A stretch of 39,881 bases of DNA from an uncultured Prevotellaceae bacterium (GTDB lineage: Bacteria; Bacteroidota; Bacteroidia; Bacteroidales; Bacteroidaceae): positions 1 to 39,881 of the forward strand of contig CACYME010000043.1 of NCBI GenBank assembly GCA_902775475.1, written 5' to 3'. The notes beneath the pieces were generated by a model. That model was not told the DNA's origin. It worked only from the letters and a program-made list of their open reading frames with translations, and made no database searches. Of the stretch, positions 33,833-39,881 are shown piece after piece. Within the stretch, counting starts at the first letter, position 1, and the number at the start of each line of letters is the position of its first letter. Position numbers and translations under genes: made by a program.

Positions 33833-34603
33833 TTATTTAATTTTAGAGTTTTTGGTTTTCCGAATGTCAAAGAGATAGGTTAGCTTGACCACGATGTTTG
33901 AGAAGTTGGAACGACCGAAGTAGTCGCGTTTTGAATTGCCATAGATATCGCCCAGACCATAGTAGTAGCGGCCTTCCAGAAGGAAATGGCCCAGTCGGGG
34001 ATGGGAGAATTCCAGCCCCAGTCCGCCTGCAATGCCATAGTCTATCCTGTGCTCTACGGCCATCGTGTCCTGTGCCACGACGCTTGAGGTACGCCCAGTA
34101 CCATCAGAATAGACGGGCGTGCGGTCTTTCCAGTCGAAATTCATCTTTGTGCTCTCGCTGAGGAACGTTCCAAACTGCGGCCCCACTTGGAAGAAGAACT
34201 GGAAGCCACGGCGCTCACGCCCCCACCCCAGCCGTGCAAAGACGGGCAACTGGAGGTAAGACATGTCGCGCTGGTACTCTTCCTGGAGACCCGTTGTGCG
34301 ATTGATGACAGGCTCGTCATCAGGGGTGAGGATGCTTTCCTTCCAGCCTATCTGGGCATAGTTCAGCTCTGCCACGATGGCACAGATGCTGTTGAAATAT
34401 TTTTCGGATGTATAGCGAACAGAGAGTCCACCGGTAATTCCTCCGTGCTGTCCCTGAGGCACCTTAGGCACGAAACCCACGCTGCTGAGGGCATAGCCAC
34501 CGTTAACGCCGACGGCCAGTTCGCTGCGGTGCTCGCCCACTTGGGCGGAGGAAGTGACAAACGACAAGTGATAGGCAATGAACAAGGCCATCACTCGCAT
34601 CAT
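33833..34603 (-). CDS. Outer-membrane beta-barrel protein (PorT-like)
   Basis: A 256-residue protein with a signal peptide (MMRVMALFIAYHLSFVTSSAQ) and alternating amphipathic strands ending in an aromatic residue pattern (VVKLTYLFDI), typical of eight-stranded barrels in the PorT-like superfamily. The region ELAVGVNGGYALSSVGF is a typical first strand. PorT proper is part of the type IX secretion system, but this superfamily is broad and the function is not settled here. Two ATGs (34603 and 34600) are possible; the first overlaps nothing and is 1 nt from the upstream stop. Confidence 0.78.
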   Translation of the reverse strand: MMRVMALFIAYHLSFVTSSAQVGEHRSELAVGVNGGYALSSVGFVPKVPQGQHGGITGGLSVRYTSEKYFNSICAIVAELNYAQIGWKESILTPDDEPVINRTTGLQEEYQRDMSYLQLPVFARLGWGRERRGFQFFFQVGPQFGTFLSESTKMNFDWKDRTPVYSDGTGRTSSVVAQDTMAVEHRIDYGIAGGLGLEFSHPRLGHFLLEGRYYYGLGDIYGNSKRDYFGRSNFSNIVVKLTYLFDIRKTKNSKIK

Positions 34604-34604
34604 C

Positions 34605-35936
34605 TTAATAGTTGACCGTCTCAATCTGTCCATCTTTCTTATAATGTACAAACATATAAGCACGGTTCTGATAGCCGCCTCCCTGCAGATGCTCAAACTT
34701 CAGGGGAGTCTGAATGGGCTGATAGCCGAAACGCCCGGCAGCACCATCGAAGGTGGCCCCATACTTGTGAAGCCCTCGGAGGAAGAACAAGGCGTGGTCG
34801 AAGCCCGTGGCAGCAAGTGGGGGAACAAAGGAAATCATCTCGCGGTGGAAGTTGGCACGGTACTTAGCTGCAAGGTTCTTGAAAAGGATGGGCGACATAC
34901 CGGCATAGAACGGCGAGGGGATAAAGGTGTCGTATTTATGGAAATTGGCAACGTTGGCATCGCCCATGGACAGCCACTCGGTATAACCGAAGACCGACAC
35001 TTTGACATCGGGCTGAGCCTCAAGAAGGTCCTTCAGCTTGACGAAGAGCACCTTCATGTCGTCCTGCCTGGCCGAGTTGAGCACCACGACATTCGGGCGC
35101 ATGGTGCTGAAGGCACTGGCAAACGAGGCATTGGCCGACTTCAGGCTGGTGAGATTGTAGCCGATGCTGCGCGACTCCAGCTGCTGCCGCAAGGCCGTCG
35201 TGAATGCGCCCTTGGTACTGTTGGGGTCGTCGCAGTCAACGATGACAGGATGAGCACCCTGGAACCACTCGGCAAAGCGGCGGCTGGTGGTGGCATTAAG
35301 CCCATCAGGAGCCTGATAGACCTGGAAAATGTGGGAGTTGGTGGCCAGCTGAGGTGCGGTGATGGAGAAGGGAATGACAAGCATGATGCCGTGCTGCTGG
35401 CAGAAGGCAGAAAGGGCTTCCATCTGCTTGGAATAGAGCGGGCCGAAGATGACGTCGCACTGGGCAGCCTCGGGCTTTGCCAGCACCTGCGATATATTGC
35501 CGTCGTCAGGCGTGTTCCAGGCAAAGACATCAACGGAGATACCCTCGTGGCGCAGGCTGTCGCAGGCCATGAGCAGGCCACGATAGTACTCTACCATCCG
35601 ACGGCCGTCGCCATTGATATCGTGCAGAGGAAGCATGACCCCCATGCGAATGGTACGGTTACGTACATCGTCAGCCCTTAGGGGCTGCGTGACTGTTGCC
35701 GACGCCGAGGCAACGGGTATAATGATTTTATCCCCCTTCTTCAACACATAGTCGTCGCGCTCCATGCCGGGGTTGGCCTTGCGCAACTCAGCCTCGGTGA
35801 GGCCATTGGAATGGGCTATGCCGTAGATGGTCTCGCCCTTCTTCACCTTGTGGGTCTTCACCGACTGGGCAAAAACGGCTACAGCACCGCAAACAAGCAG
35901 TGCAAAGACTAAAAAATATCTGAATAAACGCTTCAT
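34605..35936 (-). CDS. LysM-domain and periplasmic-binding-like protein
   Basis: A 443-residue exported protein. Residues 1-24 are a signal peptide (MKRLFRYFLVFALL ... FAQ). One LysM domain follows (THKVKKGETIYGIAHSNGL, about 27-75), which binds peptidoglycan. The rest (about 95-440) resembles type I periplasmic-binding folds (IRMGVMLPLHD, CDVIFGPLYSKQ), like LivJ or the LpoA-type regulators of peptidoglycan synthesis. A wall-tethered sensor or regulator is thus plausible. The start at 35936 gives the signal peptide; the open frame reaches 36095. First gene of the envelope operon. Confidence 0.85.
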   Translation of the reverse strand: MKRLFRYFLVFALLVCGAVAVFAQSVKTHKVKKGETIYGIAHSNGLTEAELRKANPGMERDDYVLKKGDKIIIPVASASATVTQPLRADDVRNRTIRMGVMLPLHDINGDGRRMVEYYRGLLMACDSLRHEGISVDVFAWNTPDDGNISQVLAKPEAAQCDVIFGPLYSKQMEALSAFCQQHGIMLVIPFSITAPQLATNSHIFQVYQAPDGLNATTSRRFAEWFQGAHPVIVDCDDPNSTKGAFTTALRQQLESRSIGYNLTSLKSANASFASAFSTMRPNVVVLNSARQDDMKVLFVKLKDLLEAQPDVKVSVFGYTEWLSMGDANVANFHKYDTFIPSPFYAGMSPILFKNLAAKYRANFHREMISFVPPLAATGFDHALFFLRGLHKYGATFDGAAGRFGYQPIQTPLKFEHLQGGGYQNRAYMFVHYKKDGQIETVNY

Positions 35937-35963
35937 AATCCTTCTTTTTTCTGTTTTCGCCGA

Positions 35964-35971
35964 CAAAAGTA
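35964..35971 (-). promoter_or_regulatory. -7 box of the envelope operon
   Basis: TACTTTTG on the minus strand, a full match to TAnnTTTG, about 28 nt upstream of the ATG at 35936. The -33 position reads TTCG (weak). Divergent from the promoter at 36016. Confidence 0.55.
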
Positions 35972-36015
35972 CGAAAAAATTGTGAATTGCGAATGATGAA
36001 TTATGAATTATTTCG

Positions 36016-36023
36016 TATCTTTG
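36016..36023 (+). promoter_or_regulatory. -7 box of the T9SS-type C-terminal domain gene
   Basis: TATCTTTG, a full consensus match, 19 nt before the ATG at 36043. No good TTTG is found 19-21 nt upstream. Confidence 0.55.
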
Positions 36024-36042
36024 CACTCTAAAAGGCAAGAAA

Positions 36043-36741
36043 ATGAATAAGAGAACGCTATTTCTGCTTTTCGCGGCCGCATTTTGGTCGCTCACAGCAT
36101 GGGGGCAGCAGGTCAGACCGCGTGCCTACGTCACCGACAGTTTAGGGTTTGAGACGGAGACGACCGAGATTAAAGATGGCCAGGCTCCGCTCGACGTCAT
36201 CTTCAAAGCCAACCCCACCGACATGGAAGGCTACTCGCCCTCCTACGAGTGGCACTTCAGAAAGGAGGAGAAAAGTGGTGGACAGCATGAACTGTTTGTG
36301 CGATATGAAGAGGACACGCAATACACCTTTCTGGAATCGGGAACATACAACGTTGTGGCGCTGACCCGCTTGGAACAGGGCGGCGACTACATCGACTCGA
36401 CAGCCATCAGCATATCCATTGCTGAGAGCAGGCTGGAATTCCCCAACGCCATCTCGCCCAATGGGGACGGCAGAAACGACGACCTAAAGCCCAAAGAGGG
36501 ATGGAAGAGTATTGTGAAATTCCACGCCATCATCCTCAACCGATGGGGTCAGAAAATCTACGAGTGGTTCGACCCCGCAGGCAAATGGGACGGCAAGCAC
36601 AACGGCCACTACGTGAAAGACGGCGTCTACTTCCTGCTGGTATCAGCAAAGGGTGCCGACGGAAAGGAATATAACATTCGGCAAGACATTAACGTAATCA
36701 AAGGTTACTCAGAAGGAGGCAGATCGAGTGGAAATCAATAA
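36043..36741 (+). CDS. Exported protein with gliding-motility/T9SS type B C-terminal domain
   Basis: A 232-residue secreted protein. A signal peptide ([21 protein letters not shown]) precedes a PKD-like beta domain (about 30-135, with YEWHF and [11 protein letters not shown]) and a C-terminal domain beginning [14 protein letters not shown] (about 141), then [11 protein letters not shown] and [13 protein letters not shown]. That domain is the gliding-motility-associated C-terminal (CHU_C) type, used by the type IX system as a sorting signal in many Bacteroidetes. Here the protein is nearly all sorting domain. The stop overlaps the uvrA start by 14 nt. Confidence 0.85.
   Translation: MNKRTLFLLFAAAFWSLTAWGQQVRPRAYVTDSLGFETETTEIKDGQAPLDVIFKANPTDMEGYSPSYEWHFRKEEKSGGQHELFVRYEEDTQYTFLESGTYNVVALTRLEQGGDYIDSTAISISIAESRLEFPNAISPNGDGRNDDLKPKEGWKSIVKFHAIILNRWGQKIYEWFDPAGKWDGKHNGHYVKDGVYFLLVSAKGADGKEYNIRQDINVIKGYSEGGRSSGNQ
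36713..36719 (+). promoter_or_regulatory. Shine-Dalgarno sequence of uvrA
   Basis: AAGGAGG lies 8 nt before GTG at 36728, inside the preceding gene. Canonical SD sites are rare in this window, and this one supports the GTG start. Confidence 0.75.
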
Positions 36742-39619
36742 GAACGACAAAGGTCTGATTAGCGTCATCGGCGCTCGCGTACATAACCTGAAAAACATCG
36801 ACGTCGACATTCCCCGCCAGTCACTCACTGTCATCACCGGCCTGAGCGGCTCGGGCAAGTCGTCGCTGGCCTTCGACACCATTTTCGCCGAAGGGCAACG
36901 CCGCTACATTGAGACCTTCTCGGCCTACGCCCGCAACTTCCTCGGAGGCATGGAGCGCCCTGACGTTGACAAAATCAGCGGGCTCTCGCCCGTCATCAGC
37001 ATTGAGCAGAAGACCACCAACAAGAATCCCCGCTCTACAGTAGGCACCACCACCGAAGTCTACGACTACATGCGCCTGCTCTTTGCACGTGCCGGCAAGG
37101 CCTACAGCTACATGACTGGTGAGCCGATGGTGAAATACACCGAGGAGAAGGTCATCGACATGATTCAGCACGACTATGCCGACCACAAAATCTTCATCCT
37201 CGCCCCGCTGGTACGTTCACGCAAGGGCCACTACCGCGAGCTCTTCGAGCAAATGCGCCGAAAGGGCTATCTCACCATGCGCGTTGATGGCGAAATCACG
37301 GAGATTTCCCGCGGCATGAAGGTAGACCGCTATAAGAACCACGACATCGAGGTTGTCATCGACAAGTTCAGGGTGAAGAGTCCAGAATCAGGCGACCCTA
37401 CCCCACAACATGCCGATGAGCGCCTAAAGAAATCGGTAAGCCTGGCCATGAAGCAGGGCGACGGCCTCATCATGATCCTCGACCAAGACACAGGGGCCGT
37501 GAAGCACTTCTCGCGCAGGCTGATGTGCCCCACCAGCGGCATCAGCTACAGCGACCCTGCCCCCAACAATTTCTCGTTCAATTCACCTCAAGGTGCCTGT
37601 CCACGCTGTAAGGGTCTGGGCATCATCAACGAAATCGACCTGCAGAAGGTGATTCCCAACCGTCGGCAGAGCATCTACGATGGCGGAATCATCCCTTTAG
37701 GAAAATACAAGAACCAACTCATCTTCTGGCAGATAGATGCGCTTTTGCGCAAATACGAATGCACGCTGAAGACGCCCATCGAGGAACTGCCCGAAGAGGC
37801 CATGGCCGAAATCCTCTACGGCTCGCTCGAGGATGTCCGCATCGACAAGGACGTGGTACACACCTCAAGCGACTACTTCGTCACCTTCAACGGCATCATC
37901 AAGTATCTGCGCGATGTGATGGAGGGCGACGAGACCACGACAGGCCAGAAATGGGCCGACCAGTTCCTGGCCGAATGCGAATGCCCCGAATGCCACGGCC
38001 AGCGGCTGAACCGCGAGGCTCTGAGTTACAAAATCTGGGATAAGAACATCGCCGAGCTGGCAGACATGGACATCAGCGAGCTACGCCAGTGGCTCGACCA
38101 GGTGGAAGAACACCTCGACCCTCAGCAACGGCAGATAGCCACCGAAATTCTTAAAGAGATACGCACCCGCCTCGACTTCCTGCTCGATGTTGGCCTCGAC
38201 TATCTGTCGCTCAACCGCCAGTCGGCATCGCTCTCCGGCGGCGAGAGCCAGCGCATCCGCCTCGCCACGCAGATAGGCTCGCAGCTGGTGAACGTGCTCT
38301 ATATCCTCGACGAGCCCAGCATCGGACTCCACCAGCGCGACAACGAACGGCTCATCCGCTCACTGAAGGAACTGCGCGACCTGGGCAACACCGTCATCGT
38401 CGTGGAGCACGACAAGGACATGATGCTGGCTGCCGACTACATCGTTGACATTGGCCCCCGCGCTGGGCGCAAAGGCGGCGAGGTGGTGTTCCAGGGAACG
38501 CCCGCCGAAATGCTGAAGACCAGCACGCTCACCGCCCAGTACCTCAATGGCTCAGTATGTTGCGACTCAGTCGCAACAAACAAAGCCCCCCACCCCAACG
38601 GTACCCCAAGCATCGTCATCCATGGCGCCTCCGGCAACAACCTGCGCCACATCGATGCCACGTTCCCCCTCGGCAAGCTCATCGTGGTCACCGGCGTCAG
38701 CGGAAGCGGAAAGTCAACGCTCATCAACGAGACCCTGCAGCCCATACTCTCACAGCATTTCTATCGCTCGCTGCGCCGACCCATGCCCTACGACTCGATT
38801 GAAGGGCTTGACCTGATTGACAAGGTGGTAAGTGTTGACCAGAGCCCCATCGGACGCACACCGCGCTCGAACCCAGCCACCTATACAGGTGTCTTCGCCG
38901 ACATCCGCACGCTCTTCGTCGGGCTGCCAGAGGCCAAGATTCGCGGCTACAAGGCCGGGCGTTTCTCGTTCAACGTGAAGGGGGGACGCTGCGAGACCTG
39001 CGGCGGCAACGGCTACAAGACCATTGAGATGAACTTCCTGCCCAACATCCAGGTGCCCTGCGAGGAGTGCCACGGCAAGCGCTACAACCGCGAGACGCTT
39101 GAAGTGCGCTACAAGGGCAAGTCCATCGCCGACGTGCTCGACATGACCATCAACCAGGCCGTGGAGTTCTTCGAGAACGTGCCGGAGATTCTCCGCAAGA
39201 TCAAGACCATCCAGGACGTCGGCCTCGGCTACATCAAGCTCGGCCAGCCCTCCACCACCCTCTCCGGTGGCGAGAGCCAGCGCGTGAAACTGGCCACGGA
39301 GCTGTCGAAGAAGGACACCGGGCGCACGCTCTACATCCTCGACGAGCCCACCACCGGCCTGCACTTCGAGGACATCCGCATCCTCATGCAGGTGCTGCGC
39401 CGCCTCGTCGACCGCGGCAACACCGTCATCGTCATCGAGCACAATCTCGACGTCATCTGTCAGGCAGACCACATCATCGACATGGGCCCCGAGGGAGGAC
39501 GCCGCGGTGGCACCATCCTCAGCACCGGCACGCCCCAGGAAGTGGCCCAGAGCCCTCTTGGCTTCACACCCCGCTACCTGAAGCAGTATCTGGAAGAGAA
39601 TTCCCCCAAAACAGAGTAA
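36728..39619 (+). CDS. uvrA: Excinuclease ABC subunit A
   Basis: A 963-residue DNA-damage recognition ATPase that loads UvrB in nucleotide excision repair. Two ABC modules are visible: Walker [10 protein letters not shown] (38-46) with [12 protein letters not shown] and [10 protein letters not shown], and Walker [10 protein letters not shown] (about residue 656) with [12 protein letters not shown] and [10 protein letters not shown]. The second zinc module (CETCGG ... CEECHG) is intact. In the first, CPTS at 267-270 has Ser where the second Cys ligand is expected, with Cys291 and Cys294 kept. A variable linker (about residues 605-625) holds the palindromic repeat. GTG start supported by an SD site. 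Confidence 0.95.
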   Translation: MEINKNDKGLISVIGARVHNLKNIDVDIPRQSLTVITGLSGSGKSSLAFDTIFAEGQRRYIETFSAYARNFLGGMERPDVDKISGLSPVISIEQKTTNKNPRSTVGTTTEVYDYMRLLFARAGKAYSYMTGEPMVKYTEEKVIDMIQHDYADHKIFILAPLVRSRKGHYRELFEQMRRKGYLTMRVDGEITEISRGMKVDRYKNHDIEVVIDKFRVKSPESGDPTPQHADERLKKSVSLAMKQGDGLIMILDQDTGAVKHFSRRLMCPTSGISYSDPAPNNFSFNSPQGACPRCKGLGIINEIDLQKVIPNRRQSIYDGGIIPLGKYKNQLIFWQIDALLRKYECTLKTPIEELPEEAMAEILYGSLEDVRIDKDVVHTSSDYFVTFNGIIKYLRDVMEGDETTTGQKWADQFLAECECPECHGQRLNREALSYKIWDKNIAELADMDISELRQWLDQVEEHLDPQQRQIATEILKEIRTRLDFLLDVGLDYLSLNRQSASLSGGESQRIRLATQIGSQLVNVLYILDEPSIGLHQRDNERLIRSLKELRDLGNTVIVVEHDKDMMLAADYIVDIGPRAGRKGGEVVFQGTPAEMLKTSTLTAQYLNGSVCCDSVATNKAPHPNGTPSIVIHGASGNNLRHIDATFPLGKLIVVTGVSGSGKSTLINETLQPILSQHFYRSLRRPMPYDSIEGLDLIDKVVSVDQSPIGRTPRSNPATYTGVFADIRTLFVGLPEAKIRGYKAGRFSFNVKGGRCETCGGNGYKTIEMNFLPNIQVPCEECHGKRYNRETLEVRYKGKSIADVLDMTINQAVEFFENVPEILRKIKTIQDVGLGYIKLGQPSTTLSGGESQRVKLATELSKKDTGRTLYILDEPTTGLHFEDIRILMQVLRRLVDRGNTVIVIEHNLDVICQADHIIDMGPEGGRRGGTILSTGTPQEVAQSPLGFTPRYLKQYLEENSPKTE
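38559..38577. repeat. 19-bp perfect palindromic repeat inside uvrA
   Basis: GTTGCGACT-C-AGTCGCAAC, preceded by GTAT as in nuoB. It encodes part of the linker before the second ATPase module (about residues 611-617, around CCDSVAT). Confidence 0.8.
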
Positions 39620-39623
39620 GACA

Positions 39624-39664
39624 AGAGACCTGCCCCAACGCTATTTGCCTTGGGGCAGGTCTCT
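39624..39664 (+). terminator. Rho-independent terminator after uvrA
   Basis: Perfect 15-bp stem AGAGACCTGCCCCAA / TTGGGGCAGGTCTCT with an 11-nt loop and a short TTCT tail, 5 nt after the stop. It may also serve the convergent gene. Confidence 0.88.
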
Positions 39665-39684
39665 TTCTGCGGTTCATTCATCCA

Positions 39685-39881
39685 CTAATCTTCCTCCTCG
39701 TCGTCCCACAGCTAGTTGCTAGGGCGCGATGAGGGGTCTTTCGTGCCTTCCACATCCACGTTGTTGCCATTGAGCGACCACGTGGCGCACCCGGATTTTT
39801 CCGTGGCAACCCACACAGCCCATGCATGACCGCATAAACTGAGAGGTAGCCCCGTCATCCATAAATCTTGCAGACTCTGTA
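39685..39881 (-). pseudogene. 3' end of an unrecognised gene, interrupted by a stop
   Basis: Reading from the window edge on the minus strand, one frame runs to TAG at 39712-39714 with a C-terminal portion including ATEKSGCATWSLNGNNVDVEG. The same frame goes on past the stop as LWDDEEED to a second TAG at 39685-39687. An acidic tail of this kind is a natural protein end, so the first stop may be a nonsense change of a CAG codon. The more distal part also makes sense in another frame (ESARFMDDGATSQFM), so a frameshift is possible. The gene is cut by the window edge and its family is unknown. Confidence 0.35.

Overview
The window looks like chromosome of a fairly GC-rich Prevotellaceae/Bacteroidales bacterium. 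The evidence is Bacteroidetes-type promoters (a -7 box TAnnTTTG about 19 nt behind a TTTG-like -33 box), an AraR of the Nudix type, complex I genes without nuoEFG and with a fused nuoCD, a GH97 enzyme, a T9SS/gliding-type C-terminal domain protein, and few Shine-Dalgarno sequences. No rRNA, tRNA, CRISPR array, integrase or transposase gene was found.

Layout. 1-250: G-rich tandem repeat and a hairpin. 425-8079 (+): an L-arabinose utilisation operon (mutarotase lipoprotein, Na+/sugar symporter, AraR, AraD, AraA, AraB) closed by a terminator. 8295-11686 (+): rlmN, pdxA and a flippase-like membrane protein whose gene carries an in-frame compound palindromic repeat. 11696-14695 (-): a Sel1-repeat lipoprotein, a repeat-bearing gap, and a secreted GH97 glycosidase. 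14888-15832 (+): a helical-repeat protein of unknown role. 15885-16868 (-): small accessory genes of the DUF3990/DUF3791 type, including two damaged DUF3990 genes. 16869-17692: AT-rich gap with repeats and a strong terminator. 17693-27941 (-): nuoABCDHIJKLMN. 28355-28574: second full copy of a dispersed repeat. 28713-31286 (+): clpC. 31237-35936 (-): a compact four-gene envelope operon (LysM/periplasmic-binding protein, beta-barrel, POT transporter, endonuclease/phosphatase-family enzyme). 36043-39619 (+): a T9SS-type C-terminal domain protein overlapping uvrA, then a terminator and a broken gene end.

How the genes work together. The arabinose operon takes the pentose in with Na+, equilibrates its anomers and converts it through ribulose and ribulose-5-phosphate to xylulose-5-phosphate, with AraR as the likely arabinose-responsive switch. 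The nuo genes encode the membrane and hydrophilic connecting arms of complex I without the NADH-input module, so electrons must enter from another donor.

The least ordinary content is the repeats. A compound G/C-rich palindrome sits inside a membrane-protein gene, and one half of it has been amplified at the window start. A ~220-bp AT-rich repeat occurs twice in full and once in part with its loop flipped. A 19-bp palindrome lies inside both nuoB and uvrA. Two short tandem repeats fill spacers of the nuo operon. The DUF3990 module, with one copy lacking its core and a second copy lacking its end, is the best candidate for a little-described accessory system.
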